Under the pieces are notes generated by a model. It saw only the letters and a program-made list of their open reading frames with translations, was not told where the DNA came from and made no database searches. From an uncultured Aeromonadaceae bacterium (GTDB lineage Bacteria > Pseudomonadota > Gammaproteobacteria > Enterobacterales > Aeromonadaceae): 64,000 nucleotides of DNA. How positions within the stretch are numbered: the first letter of the stretch is position 1; each line of letters starts with the position of its first letter. The stretch covers positions 24,542-88,541 of the forward strand of contig CAMFKP010000007.1 in assembly GCA_945957385.1 (NCBI GenBank), written 5' to 3'. The translations under genes were made by a program, and so were the position numbers. Below are positions 27,343-36,032 of this stretch, in pieces.

Positions 27343-27857
27343 CACGCATTTCTCCTTTGCTGCGCGCGATATTAACATCGAATAACGATTATTCATCTGC
27401 CCGCCTCAACCTGGGCTGGGTTTTATTCATCGTTATCCCGATCCTCGGCCACCGCCTTGCCCATAAAACAATTGCGCATGCCGTGGCGCAGCAATATTTC
27501 GGCGCAGCAAGTCCGGCGGACAACTATTTCACGCTATGGCAGAACAACGCGCAGACCGCGCAGTGGTACTCGCTATGCGGCTATTTCTTTGCGAGCATCA
27601 CAGACCCCATCCCAGTGCCTGTCAGCCGGCTGAAACAGCCTACTGTCACTGAATAACGCGCAACAATTGTATTCAAATGGAATATGTAGTGACGCTGCGG
27701 CAGATTAATCTGTCGCAACATCCCGCAGCCAGCTATCCAGCAGAAGAAATACTCCGTTACTCGCAACCCATTACCAATGTGTGTCTCTGCTTACACTGGC
27801 ACAGCAGACAATATACGGCGACAATAGGCATATTCACTTCCCATATCAGAGCCCGCC
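27343..27857. other. Intergenic region before the GlxA-like regulator (515 b)
   Basis: The plus frame is open to 27656 and its last part reads like coding sequence (LGWVLFIVIPILGHRLAHKT, then a YFTLWQ...YSLCGYFFA stretch), but the only in-frame ATG lies inside the opposing DUF3465 gene and no ribosome site is visible, so I cannot call a gene. It may be a relic or chance. From 27657 to 27857 nothing is recognised; regulator promoters for both neighbours must lie here. Confidence 0.4.
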
Positions 27858-28820
27858 ATGCTATGCCCCAAGGTCTGTATATTGGTATATCCGGGTATTC
27901 GGCCATTTCATTTTTCAATTCCGTATACCTTATTTGGAATGGTGCTGGATGGTGTACCGCTGTTTGAAGTGCAGCTAATTTCCTGTGATGGTCAACCGGT
28001 GCAAAGCGATCCATGGCTGACACTGCAGGTCGCAGGCGGACTGGAGTGCCTGACACACTGCGACATGGTGATCATCCCCGGCTGGGAGGCACGACATGCC
28101 CCCCTCACCCCGACCCTAAGTCATGCCCTGCAACAAGCCCATGCCAACGGCTGTCAGCTGGTCGGCCTGTGTTACGGAGCCTATGCCCTGGCGGCCAGCG
28201 GCCTGCTCAATGGCCGCCGCGCCGCCACGCACTGGTTAGCGGAAGCCGATTTTTCGGCCCGTTACCCTGCGGTGAATCTGGATTGCAACGCATTGTATAT
28301 CGAGCAGGATAACATCATGACATCGGCCGGCACCGCCGCCGCCCTCGATTGTTGCCTGGCGCTAGTGCGCCAGCATCATGGGGCCCGTATCGCCAACCAG
28401 GTCGCCAGGGTGCTGGTGATCCCGCCCCATCGCGAAGGAGGACAGGCGCAATTTATTAGCCAACCGGTCGCAATATCGACCCAGGACAGTCGCATAAATT
28501 TACTGCTGGATTATTTAAACCAACACCTGCACCGCTCCCATTGTATTGATGAATTAGCAGCCCGAAGTGCGATGAGCCGGCGAACGTTTACGCGCCATTT
28601 TGCTAAAGCCACCGGAATGAGTGTGCACGAATGGTTACTGCAACAACGATTACAAAAATGCCGTGATTTACTCGAAAGCAGTCAACTGGGAATCGAACAG
28701 ATCGCCAATCACACCGGTTTTAAAACGGCGACGGCATTACGCCAGCATTTTCGCCAAAAATATCAGGTTTCACCCAGCGTTTGGCGCAAGACGTTTGGCC
28801 TGATGGAGCGACAGAAATAA
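27858..28820 (+). CDS. GlxA-type regulator: DJ-1/PfpI domain fused to AraC HTH
   Basis: 320 residues. Residues about 1-190 form a class I glutamine-amidotransferase-like domain with the nucleophile-elbow cysteine in LVGLCYGAYALAASGLL, followed by RAATHW and the IEQDNIMTSAGTAAALD motif, as in FtrA/GlxA/CdhR regulators. Residues 215-318 are an AraC HTH pair (CIDELAARSAMSRRTFTRHF and IEQIANHTGFKTATALRQHF). Members often control catabolism of quaternary amines or aromatic compounds; the effector is unknown and no catabolic genes are adjacent. ATG 27858 has only a weak ribosome site. The gene lies between the two hns genes. Confidence 0.9.
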   Translation: MLCPKVCILVYPGIRPFHFSIPYTLFGMVLDGVPLFEVQLISCDGQPVQSDPWLTLQVAGGLECLTHCDMVIIPGWEARHAPLTPTLSHALQQAHANGCQLVGLCYGAYALAASGLLNGRRAATHWLAEADFSARYPAVNLDCNALYIEQDNIMTSAGTAAALDCCLALVRQHHGARIANQVARVLVIPPHREGGQAQFISQPVAISTQDSRINLLLDYLNQHLHRSHCIDELAARSAMSRRTFTRHFAKATGMSVHEWLLQQRLQKCRDLLESSQLGIEQIANHTGFKTATALRQHFRQKYQVSPSVWRKTFGLMERQK

Positions 28821-29155
28821 GCCTGCAGCGCTTCGGCATTACGAATATTTAATCCACAGCTCTCCATCGCCATCCGTTTCCAAACCACAACAGGGAATGC
28901 CAATCACTGGCGCAGTGCATCACAAATACCCACTCCTTACTGGACACATTAAAATGTGGATAACAGTGACGAAAACAAAAACAATTTGTGGAAAAGGTTC
29001 AAATGTGTCATTTAAAAATAAATATTCAGTAAATTGGATTACCTGGAATATTGCGTTATGTCGACAATGAACCTAGAATCCGCATTGTTAACAATATCCT
29101 CTCCGGTTTCAAAATATCCGGTAAGTCTTCATTAAAAGAGAATTAAGGAAAGACC
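28821..29155. promoter_or_regulatory. Regulatory region upstream of second hns gene (335 b)
   Basis: AT-rich, with A/T tracts and a sigma-70 promoter (see 29051-29079). A perfect match to the nine-base DnaA box TTATCCACA (minus strand) occurs at 28955-28963, probably by chance. No gene is visible. Confidence 0.45.
29051..29079 (+). promoter_or_regulatory. Sigma-70 promoter of the second hns paralogue
   Basis: TTGCGT (29051-29056), 17-base spacer, TAGAAT (29074-29079), preceded by AT-rich DNA. The sequence around the -10 hexamer (AACC.TAGAATC) is shared with the promoter of the first hns paralogue. Confidence 0.6.
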
Positions 29156-29563
29156 ATGTCTGATTTCATCAAAGTTCTGCTGAACTACCGCAGCCTGCGC
29201 GCCGTCGCCCGTGATCTGACTCTGGAACAGCTGGAAGAGGGTCTGGCCAAGCTGACCTCTGTCATCGACGAGCTGCGTAGCCAGAAAGAACAAGAGCAAA
29301 AGACGCGTGAAGCCCATGCCGAGAAGGTGCGTCAATACATCGAAATGATGAAGGCCGATGGTATTGATGTGACCGACCTGGTTGGCACCGGTGAAGTTCC
29401 GGTTGCTGCCACGACCAGCAAGCGTGCTCCGCGTCCGGCCAAGTACCGCTACACCGACGAAAACGGTGAAGAGCGTACCTGGACTGGCCAAGGCCGTCAG
29501 CCGACCCCGATCCGTCGTGCTATCGAAGAACAAGGCAAGAAGCTGGAAGATTTCCTGATCTAA
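29156..29563 (+). CDS. hns: H-NS family nucleoid protein, paralogue 2
   Basis: 135 residues, ATG 29156 with AAGGAA upstream. Same architecture as the protein at 25109: N-terminal oligomerisation helices (YRSLRAVARDLTLEQLEEGL), a charged coiled coil, linker with GTGEVPVAATTS, and DNA-binding domain KRAPRPAKYRYTDENGEE.TW with the W.GQGRQPTPI hook and a KKLEDFLI end. Base usage is more GC-rich than in paralogue 1 and closer to highly expressed genes, suggesting this is the main housekeeping H-NS; that is an inference. Followed by a strong terminator. Confidence 0.95.
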   Translation: MSDFIKVLLNYRSLRAVARDLTLEQLEEGLAKLTSVIDELRSQKEQEQKTREAHAEKVRQYIEMMKADGIDVTDLVGTGEVPVAATTSKRAPRPAKYRYTDENGEERTWTGQGRQPTPIRRAIEEQGKKLEDFLI

Positions 29564-29586
29564 TTCCGGCTGACTGGTCGTTCTAA

Positions 29587-29621
29587 TCCCGAAACAGTGC
29601 CGCTGTTTCGGGATTTTTTAT
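29587..29621 (+). terminator. Intrinsic terminator of second hns gene
   Basis: AATCCCGAAACAG and CTGTTTCGGGATT pair around TGCCG, then TTTTT; it lies 23 bases after the stop at 29563. Confidence 0.9.
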
Positions 29622-29699
29622 GCCCGCGCCCCGCTGCGGGAGCACGCACCGGAACAAACCCGGACACTGCCGGGACTAGACGCCTTGGGTATGTTAGAC

Positions 29700-29748
29700 G
29701 CGGTTAGCGGTTAGCGGTTAGCGGTTAGCGGTTAGCGGTTAGCGGTTA
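29700..29748 (+). repeat. Seven perfect tandem copies of GCGGTTA
   Basis: The heptamer GCGGTTA is repeated seven times without a mismatch from 29700 to 29748, followed by GCAGCGAGTAGC. It lies in non-coding DNA between the hns terminator and the tRNA-Leu gene, and an extra GACGCGG stretch precedes it. It does not encode a recognised protein; copy number may vary by slippage. Confidence 0.95.
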
Positions 29749-29900
29749 GCAGCGAGTAGCAGGAAGTAGTCATCCGCTGCTACAGGATATCGACAGGACA
29801 GGAAAACGGCAGAGAGAAAACAGCAGGGTAAACCACGATACACATCGGCATTACAGCGCTTTAACTGCTTGAGTCTTAAGAGGTTTTTTAGGTTATGTAA

Positions 29901-29987
29901 TGGTGCCCGAGGCCGGAATCGAACCGGCACGCCGTTGCCAGCGAGGGATTTTAAATCCCTTGTGTCTACCGATTTCACCACTCGGGC
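29901..29987 (-). tRNA. leuZ: tRNA-Leu (anticodon TAA)
   Basis: 87 bases with a long variable arm. The minus-strand sequence begins GCCCGAGTGGTGAAATCGG, has the anticodon loop TTTAAAA with TAA reading UUA/UUG, and ends GGTTCGATTCC...CGGGCACCA with an encoded CCA. The acceptor arm GCCCGAG / CTCGGGC pairs perfectly. Last in the Gly-Cys-Leu cluster. Confidence 0.95.
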
Positions 29988-30008
29988 TGAGCAGTATTAC
30001 TTGAAAGA

Positions 30009-30082
30009 TGGAGGCGCGTTCCGGAGTCGAACCGGACTAGACGGATTTGCAATCCGCTACATAACCGCTTTGTTAACGCGCC
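30009..30082 (-). tRNA. cysT: tRNA-Cys (anticodon GCA)
   Basis: 74 bases, minus strand GGCGCGTTAACAAAGCGG, anticodon loop ATTGCAAAT with GCA, T-arm GGTTCGACTCC, acceptor GGCGCGT / ACGCGCC and encoded CCA. It lies between tRNA-Leu and tRNA-Gly, as in the E. coli glyW-cysT-leuZ operon. Confidence 0.95.
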
Positions 30083-30087
30083 ATATT

Positions 30088-30163
<76 letters not shown>

Positions 30164-30200
30164 TTTACGACCACACCGGCGTAGCGCCGATGTGTGGTGC

Positions 30201-30228
30201 ATTCTAGCGATCCGTGGTCTTGAGTCAA
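30201..30228 (-). promoter_or_regulatory. Sigma-70 promoter for the tRNA Gly-Cys-Leu operon
   Basis: On the minus strand TTGACT (30228-30223), 16-base spacer, TAGAAT (30206-30201), about 38 bases before tRNA-Gly. The leader that follows can form a hairpin (CCACAC..CGGCG / CGCCGGTGTGG, 30169-30195), which is a likely 5'-leader processing structure. It lies between the pgsA stop and the tRNA genes, so the tRNAs need not depend on pgsA transcription. Confidence 0.7.
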
Positions 30229-30272
30229 CCCTGAATCGCCATCTTATTGTTTGTTCGCTGCTTTTTTCGGCA

Positions 30273-30830
30273 TCAACCATGACTGCGGCGGGCAGTCAGG
30301 TCACCCCAGGCGGCTCGCAGGTATTGCAACATGGAGGAAAAAGTCAGCACCACGGCCACATACAACAGCACATACGCTGCCCACACCATCCAGATATTGG
30401 CCTCCCAGATCAAGCCGGTAAGCGCCACCATCTGGATCGTCGTCTTCCATTTCCCCATCCAGCCGACTGCCACGCTGGCCCGTTTGCCAAGCTCAGCCAT
30501 CCACTCTCGCAGGGCCGAGATCAAAATTTCACGGCCAATCATCGTCAATGCCGGAATGGTCACCAGCACTGTGTTGTAATGCTCGACGATCAGCACCAGC
30601 GCCGTGGAGACCATGATCTTGTCGGCTACGGGGTCTAAAAATGCGCCAAACGGTGTACTTTGATTCAGGCGGCGCGCCAAATAACCGTCAAACCAATCGG
30701 TAATGGCCGCCAGGACAAACATCCCCGCCGCCCAGAGATTTGACCATTCATACGGCAGATAGAATAAGATGACAAAAACCGGAATCAGAAAAATTCGGAA
30801 GAGTGTCAGGATATTGGGAATATTCAACAT
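30273..30830 (-). CDS. pgsA: CDP-diacylglycerol--glycerol-3-phosphate 3-phosphatidyltransferase
   Basis: 185 residues from ATG 30830 ([20 protein letters not shown]). The CDP-alcohol phosphatidyltransferase motif D-x2-D-G-x2-A-R-x8-G-x3-D-x3-D is complete in [10 protein letters not shown]...GAFLDPVAD. Four or so membrane helices surround it. The enzyme makes phosphatidylglycerophosphate, the first committed step of PG and cardiolipin synthesis, in the inner membrane. It follows uvrC by 47 bases in the order uvrY-uvrC-pgsA and precedes the tRNA cluster. Six upstream codons are open but not needed. Confidence 0.95.
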   Translation of the reverse strand: MLNIPNILTLFRIFLIPVFVILFYLPYEWSNLWAAGMFVLAAITDWFDGYLARRLNQSTPFGAFLDPVADKIMVSTALVLIVEHYNTVLVTIPALTMIGREILISALREWMAELGKRASVAVGWMGKWKTTIQMVALTGLIWEANIWMVWAAYVLLYVAVVLTFSSMLQYLRAAWGDLTARRSHG

Positions 30831-30877
30831 GGGGACCGGCCGCTGCAAAAAGGCAGGCTCATGTTGCCCGAATCACG

Positions 30878-32713
30878 TTAATGATGCAACGCATCATAGA
30901 TTTTGCTAGCCAGTTCGTGACTGATACCCGGCACCTTAGCCAGTTCACTGGCACTGGCTCGTAACACTTCTTGCATGCCCCCCAGGTGCTTGAGTAAAGC
31001 CTGCCGCCGTTTGGGCCCCACCCCCGGGATCTCCTCCAGCGCACTGGTCATACGACTCTTGTGGCGCCGAGCTCGGTGACCCGTTATCGCAAACCGGTGC
31101 GACTCATCACGGATATGTTGAATCAAGTGTAATGCCGGCAAATCTGCAGGTAGCGAGATCTCCTCATGGCTCTCACCGATAATCAGCGTTTCCAACCCAG
31201 GTTTACGGCTCTCCCCTTTCGCAACGCCGATCAGTAACGGGCGCTTGCCACCCAGTTTATCGAGATGGCTGGAAACGATCTCTTCTGCCCGAGACAGCTG
31301 TCCTTTGCCACCATCAATAAACAACAGATCAGGGACCTTATCAGCTTCTTGCTGTTTGCCAAAACGCCGATCCAGTGCCTGAGCCATGGCGGCGTAATCA
31401 TCACCGGGGGTGATGCCACTGATATTAAAGCGTCGATATTCGCTAGTGATCGGACCTTCACGGCCGAAGACCACGCAGGAGGCCACCGTTGCCTCGCCCA
31501 TGGTATGGGAGATATCAAAACACTCCATTCGCTGTACTGGCGAGGTCAGCTCTAACACCTCTTCCAACTGTGCCATTCTCTGCTGTAACGTCGAACGATG
31601 GCTTAGGTGACTACTCAACGCCACCTTAGCATTGGTGGAAGCCAGTTTCAGATAGCGCGCACGCTCGGCGCGCGTGCGATTGGCAACCCGCACCTGGTAG
31701 CCGGCCGCATCACTGAGCACGGCCGCCAGCGCCGCTTCATCATCCAATTGGCAATCCACCAGTACTTCACTGGGGATCTGACGACCCGACTGCCCCGCTA
31801 GATAAAATTGCAGCACAAACGCATGCAACAACTCATCTTGTGCCGAGCCGGCAGGAAAGCTGGGAAAGTAATTGCGCGTCCCGAGAATTTTGCCATGACG
31901 GATAAACAGCACATGCACGCTGGCTACCCCCTGTTCCAACGCAGTCCCAATGACATCAAGATCATCGAGCACATTACCACTAACCGATTGCTGCTCCTGA
32001 ACGCGCCGTAAGGCCAATAACTGATCGCGATAACGCGCCGCCTGTTCAAAGGCCAACCGCTGGCTAGCCTGCTCCATCCTCTCCGCCAGATCGGCGATCA
32101 CCTGTTGATCTTTCCCCTGCAAAAACAGCCGAGCCATATCAACCTGAGCGTGGTACTCCTCATCACTCACCAAGCCGGCGACACAGGGCCCAGAGCAACG
32201 TTGCAGTTGATACAGCAGACAAGGGCGGCTGCGATTGGCATAAACGGCATCTTCACACTGACGAACGGAAAACAGACGTTGCATCAGATGCAAACTCTCG
32301 CGCACCGCACTGCCGCTGGGATAGGGGCCGAAATATTCACCCGATATCCGGCGGGGACCGCGATGTAATGTCAAACGGGGGTGACGCTCGTTGGTTAACA
32401 GCAAGTAGGGATAGGATTTGTCATCGCGCAGCAGGATGTTGTACTTGGGTTGGTACTGCTTGATCAAATTGTGTTCAAGAATCAGCGCCTCGGTCTCGGT
32501 ATAGGTCACCGTGAACTCGACGTGTTCTATATGCCGGACCAGGGCGCGCGTTTTCTCGCTACCGGGATCACGCCGAAAATAGGAAGCCAGACGCTTAGCC
32601 AAATCCTTGGCTTTACCCACGTAGATGATCTCACCCTGCGCATTGAGCATACGGTAGACACCTGGTTGATTGGGGACTGTAGCCAGAAAGGCCTTGTGAT
32701 CAAATGAAGACAT
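30878..32713 (-). CDS. uvrC: Excinuclease ABC subunit UvrC
   Basis: 611 residues. N-terminal GIY-YIG nuclease domain: [20 protein letters not shown] (about 18-37), followed by a UvrB-interacting UVR segment (about 205-240), the RNase H-like C-terminal nuclease domain with [20 protein letters not shown], and a terminal helix-hairpin-helix pair ([18 protein letters not shown] and [14 protein letters not shown]). UvrC makes both incisions around DNA lesions after UvrAB recognition. The GIY nuclease makes the 3' incision and the RNase H domain the 5' one. Located 57 bases downstream of uvrY with a palindromic hairpin between them. Confidence 0.96.
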   Translation of the reverse strand: MSSFDHKAFLATVPNQPGVYRMLNAQGEIIYVGKAKDLAKRLASYFRRDPGSEKTRALVRHIEHVEFTVTYTETEALILEHNLIKQYQPKYNILLRDDKSYPYLLLTNERHPRLTLHRGPRRISGEYFGPYPSGSAVRESLHLMQRLFSVRQCEDAVYANRSRPCLLYQLQRCSGPCVAGLVSDEEYHAQVDMARLFLQGKDQQVIADLAERMEQASQRLAFEQAARYRDQLLALRRVQEQQSVSGNVLDDLDVIGTALEQGVASVHVLFIRHGKILGTRNYFPSFPAGSAQDELLHAFVLQFYLAGQSGRQIPSEVLVDCQLDDEAALAAVLSDAAGYQVRVANRTRAERARYLKLASTNAKVALSSHLSHRSTLQQRMAQLEEVLELTSPVQRMECFDISHTMGEATVASCVVFGREGPITSEYRRFNISGITPGDDYAAMAQALDRRFGKQQEADKVPDLLFIDGGKGQLSRAEEIVSSHLDKLGGKRPLLIGVAKGESRKPGLETLIIGESHEEISLPADLPALHLIQHIRDESHRFAITGHRARRHKSRMTSALEEIPGVGPKRRQALLKHLGGMQEVLRASASELAKVPGISHELASKIYDALHH

Positions 32714-32730
32714 ACCTTGGATCCATCAAC

Positions 32731-32758
32731 AATAAAGGCGGCCATGGCCGCCTTTATT
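32731..32758 (-). terminator. 28-base perfect palindrome between uvrY and uvrC
   Basis: AATAAAGGCGGCCATGGCCGCCTTTATT is self-complementary along its full length. It lies between the uvrY stop (32771) and uvrC start (32713) and could act as an attenuator or terminator that separates the two genes; the T-run is interrupted. Confidence 0.7.
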
Positions 32759-32770
32759 ACTGCCAACTAT

Positions 32771-33418
32771 TTATAACGATTGGGCATCAAGCATGCCATA
32801 GCGAATGGCCATGCGTGTCAGCTCGACATCACCGCTGATATTAAGCTTGTCAAACAGCCGATAGCGATAACTATTGACCGTCTTGGGACTCAGACTCAGC
32901 TGCTCGGCAATGTCATTGACCTTGCTACCTTTGGTGATCATCAACATGATCTGCAGCTCGCGTTCGGACAGTGCTTTGAACGGGTTATCACTGTCTTGTG
33001 TGGCAAACTGGCTCAACGCCATCTGCTGAGCTATTTCCGGAGAGATATAGCGTTGACCTGCATGCACGGCACGAATGGCTTGAATCATCTCGTCAGGAGC
33101 CGATGATTTCGTCAGATATCCCGCGGCTCCCGCCTGCATGACCTTGGTTGGAAATGGATTTTCACAATTCACGGTTAACACGATAATTCGTGCATCCGGA
33201 GTATGTCTGAGAATTTTTTTGGTGGCTTCCAGCCCCCCAATACCCGGCATGTTCATATCCATTAGGATCACATCCGCTGAATGCTCACGGCACCACTGTA
33301 CCGCTGACTCACCGGTGGTAGCCTCTCCAGCCACCTTTAGACCCCGAACATCCTCGAGTATGCGACGAATCCCTGTGCGTACCAGTTCATGATCATCAAC
33401 CAGGAATACGCTAATCAA
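32771..33418 (-). CDS. uvrY: LuxR/NarL-type response regulator UvrY (SirA/GacA)
   Basis: 215 residues. Receiver domain (1-120) with DDH near the start, phospho-acceptor in ILMDMNMPGIGGLE and Lys in LTKSSAP. LuxR-type HTH at about 145-205: LSERELQIMLMITKGSKVND and LSPKTVNSYRYRLFDKL. With its sensor BarA (not in window) it activates CsrB/CsrC small RNAs, thus affecting carbon flow, motility and virulence. The uvrY-uvrC order is conserved through gammaproteobacteria. Confidence 0.95.
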   Translation of the reverse strand: MISVFLVDDHELVRTGIRRILEDVRGLKVAGEATTGESAVQWCREHSADVILMDMNMPGIGGLEATKKILRHTPDARIIVLTVNCENPFPTKVMQAGAAGYLTKSSAPDEMIQAIRAVHAGQRYISPEIAQQMALSQFATQDSDNPFKALSERELQIMLMITKGSKVNDIAEQLSLSPKTVNSYRYRLFDKLNISGDVELTRMAIRYGMLDAQSL

Positions 33419-33530
33419 TCGAGTTTCTCCGCTAATTACTGCTTATCGGCACATTACACCGCACTGAAGTGTAAAGGCATCATATCGAATCAACGCTCAG
33501 CTGCAAGCGGCCCATAGCAAAACTTCAGGC

Positions 33531-33558
33531 AAAAAAAACCCCACCGTGAAGTGGGGTT
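33531..33558 (-). terminator. Intrinsic terminator of ppiD
   Basis: On the minus strand AACCCCAC / GTGGGGTT around a five-base loop, followed by eight T residues, 20 bases past the ppiD stop. Confidence 0.9.
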
Positions 33559-33576
33559 TCGATTCATCATCATGAA

Positions 33577-35490
33577 TTATTCATTCACCGGCTGTTTATC
33601 GAACAGCGGATTGTAATGCACATTCGCAGATGCTCGGGCTTGTTTGACTAATGCATCCTGAACCGCGATAGATCGTGCCTGGCCCAATTGGACTTCTAAC
33701 ATAGGACGTGATGCCGAAGGCTTGTCAGACGAAGTCACCTTGGTTAATACCAAGACAGCCTGATCGCCATCCTGCAAACCCAGAGCTTGACGCACAGGAG
33801 CCTTGTCTGGATGTGGCATACGGAACAGAGCCTGCATCAAGGTCGGATCCAGCTCATTACCAGTACGTACAATTCCGTTCTTGGTAACCAGCTTGATATC
33901 GGCATCCTTAATGAAAGCAGAGACATCCTCACCTTTATTCAGTTTATCCAACAGAACCTGAGCCTGTTTGCGCGCCTCGGCCTCGGCCTTTTGCAGACCC
34001 ACAGCTGCTTCAACTTCTTGCTTCACATCCTTCAACGGACGCGTTGCTGCCGGCTTGTATTCTGCGATATGCAGCACATAAGCCTTGGAGTCATTGACCG
34101 TAATTACGTCAGAATTCGAGTTCTGATCGCGCAACGTTTCAGAAAACGCCTGCTGTTTCAACTTCGCATCATTGAATGGTGCTTTGTCTGAATTGGCCGC
34201 AATCAAACCAGATTGCTGAATTTTCAGGCCCAACTTTTCACTGACAACATCCAGTGAATCCGGGTTTTCAAAAGCCAGCTCGGACATCTTTTGCTGTTGA
34301 TCGAGGAACAGGTCGCGCGCTTTATCCGCCTTTAGCTTGCTCAGCACATCTGTTTTGACCTCATCGAAAGGACGCACCGTCTCAGGCTGCACGCCTAGCA
34401 ACTTGATGATATGCCAACCGAACTGGCTCTTAACCACCGCAGACAGATCCCCTGCCTTGCTCAACGCAAAGGCAGCCTTTTCAAACTCTGGATCCATGAC
34501 TCCGTGTTCAAACCAATCCAGCTCACCACCTTTACGCGCTGAAAGCTTATCGGCTGATTTTGCCTTAGCCAGCGAAGCAAAGTCGGCGCCGGCATGAATC
34601 TGAGCCAGCAGATCTTCTGCTTGTTTTTTCCCCAGCGCTTGATCCTTATCGGCAATCAAGATGTGGGCTACCTGCCGACGTTCGGCAGTCCGGTACTGGT
34701 CAAGATGTTGATCGTAATAATCGCGCAACTCCTGATCGCTGACCTTGATATCCTTGGCCAAGGCCGCCGCATCAAGCTCAACATAATTGACATTGACCTG
34801 CTCTGGACTCTTGAACTGGTCCGCATGGGCTTTGTAGTAGCTATCGAGCTCTGCATCGGAAACGGATAAGCCCTTTTGATAATGCGCAGCAGACAACGTG
34901 TAAACTTGTGCATCACGCTGTTGTTGCATCAGACCATCCACCCGAGAAACTTCTGACGGCAGTGCAAACTCGCTTTCGACTAGGGCCCCAGCCCAATTAT
35001 CCTGCAGCAGACGCTGACGAATCGACTCACTGAATGAGTGCGGATCAAGGCGAGCCCGACTCAACAGATTCAGATAGACTTCATTGTCAAACTGACCATC
35101 TTTCTGGAACTCGGGCATCGCCCTAATGGCTTCTTTTACTTGCTCGTCGCCGATCCGGATATTGGCAGCCACAGCTTGTTGATCCAACGCCAACTGGTTA
35201 ATCAGGCGATCAAGGACGGTTTTACGCAACTGTTTAACATAAGCCGGATTGTCTGCCAGTTGAGAGAAACTCTCTCCGAATTGTTGCTGCAAACGGGCGC
35301 GCTCATTTTGATAAGCACGATCAAAATCCTGCGAGGTAACCGCTTGGTCGTTAACCTTAGCCGGGTTGGTATCGGCCGGACGATTTAGGTAACTACCTAC
35401 ACCAGCTAAAGAGAAGGAGAGGATGATTAACCAAAAAATGATCTTGGCTACTCGCCCTTGAGCCCCTTCACGTAATTTATCCATCAGCAT
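33577..35490 (-). CDS. ppiD: Periplasmic folding chaperone/peptidyl-prolyl isomerase PpiD
   Basis: 637 residues. A single N-terminal anchor (KIIFWLIILSFSLAGVGSYL, about residues 17-36) holds the protein to the inner membrane. After a SurA-like N-terminal chaperone region comes one parvulin domain (about 265-365) with RRQVAHILIADKDQALGKK, GGELDWFEHGVMDPEFE and QFGWHIIKL. PpiD assists newly translocated proteins at the SecYEG exit; its parvulin domain in E. coli is nearly inactive. ATG 35490 has GGGAG upstream; a second ATG two codons later is the alternative. Follows hupB, as in enterics. Confidence 0.95.
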   Translation of the reverse strand: MLMDKLREGAQGRVAKIIFWLIILSFSLAGVGSYLNRPADTNPAKVNDQAVTSQDFDRAYQNERARLQQQFGESFSQLADNPAYVKQLRKTVLDRLINQLALDQQAVAANIRIGDEQVKEAIRAMPEFQKDGQFDNEVYLNLLSRARLDPHSFSESIRQRLLQDNWAGALVESEFALPSEVSRVDGLMQQQRDAQVYTLSAAHYQKGLSVSDAELDSYYKAHADQFKSPEQVNVNYVELDAAALAKDIKVSDQELRDYYDQHLDQYRTAERRQVAHILIADKDQALGKKQAEDLLAQIHAGADFASLAKAKSADKLSARKGGELDWFEHGVMDPEFEKAAFALSKAGDLSAVVKSQFGWHIIKLLGVQPETVRPFDEVKTDVLSKLKADKARDLFLDQQQKMSELAFENPDSLDVVSEKLGLKIQQSGLIAANSDKAPFNDAKLKQQAFSETLRDQNSNSDVITVNDSKAYVLHIAEYKPAATRPLKDVKQEVEAAVGLQKAEAEARKQAQVLLDKLNKGEDVSAFIKDADIKLVTKNGIVRTGNELDPTLMQALFRMPHPDKAPVRQALGLQDGDQAVLVLTKVTSSDKPSASRPMLEVQLGQARSIAVQDALVKQARASANVHYNPLFDKQPVNE

Positions 35491-35524
35491 GAATCTCTAC
35501 TCCCGATGCAGTGGATGTGAATAT

Positions 35525-35550
35525 AAAAAAGCGCACCTGTTTGATGCGCC
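35525..35550 (-). terminator. Intrinsic terminator of hupB
   Basis: On the minus strand GGCGCATC... / GGTGCGC forms a short GC stem followed by TTTTTT; it lies between hupB and ppiD. Confidence 0.75.
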
Positions 35551-35607
35551 TGATTGGAAAAACTCAAGAATTCAACAGTCGAATGCTTCCTCGCCTTACC
35601 GCAAGGA

Positions 35608-35880
35608 TTAGTTGACCGCGTCCTTCAATGCTTTACCGGCTTTAAATGCAGGGATTTTGGCAGCAGCGATTTCGATAGTCTCGCCAGTTTGAGGATTACG
35701 GCCAGAACGTGATGCCCGTTCACGAAGCAGGAAAGTACCGAAACCGACCAGAGCAACCTGATCACCTTCTTTCATGGCCTCAGTAACCGCATCAATGAAT
35801 GCATCCAGAGCGCGTCCCGCTGCGGCTTTAGACAGATCAGCACCTTCGGAAATTTTGTCAACAAGTTGTGATTTATTCAC
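35608..35880 (-). CDS. hupB: DNA-binding protein HU-beta
   Basis: 90 residues, the standard HU length. It starts [20 protein letters not shown] and carries the HU signature [20 protein letters not shown] (about 47-66), with the beta-arm containing the conserved Arg-Asn-Pro that intercalates into DNA. HU bends and protects DNA and helps replication, repair and supercoiling control. Its position lon-hupB-ppiD is conserved. Separate promoter between it and lon is likely as 152 bases intervene. Confidence 0.97.
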   Translation of the reverse strand: MNKSQLVDKISEGADLSKAAAGRALDAFIDAVTEAMKEGDQVALVGFGTFLLRERASRSGRNPQTGETIEIAAAKIPAFKAGKALKDAVN

Positions 35881-36032
35881 GTTTTTCTTCCCCTATTTTT
35901 AGCCTTGGCCACTCCCGAATTCCTTGGCAAGCGGCGAGTCAACGCTTTATAACAATCCTCCTGATGGGTTGCAAGTGAGTGTCTACGTTAACTGGTAACA
36001 ACTCACGATTTGCAACCTGTCAGAAGCTCTCT

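Noticed and set aside
27255..27656. 133-codon plus frame opposing and following the DUF3465 gene
   Set aside because: The only in-frame start lies inside the opposing gene and there is no ribosome site, although the second half reads as if coding; kept only as a note on the intergenic region.
28955..28963. Perfect DnaA-box nonamer (TTATCCACA, minus strand)
   Set aside because: A single nonamer is expected by chance in a window of this size, and there is no cluster of boxes, DUE or dnaA/gidA context.
29700..29748. CRISPR array or telomere-like repeat
   Set aside because: The unit is seven bases with no spacers and there are no cas genes; it is a simple tandem repeat.
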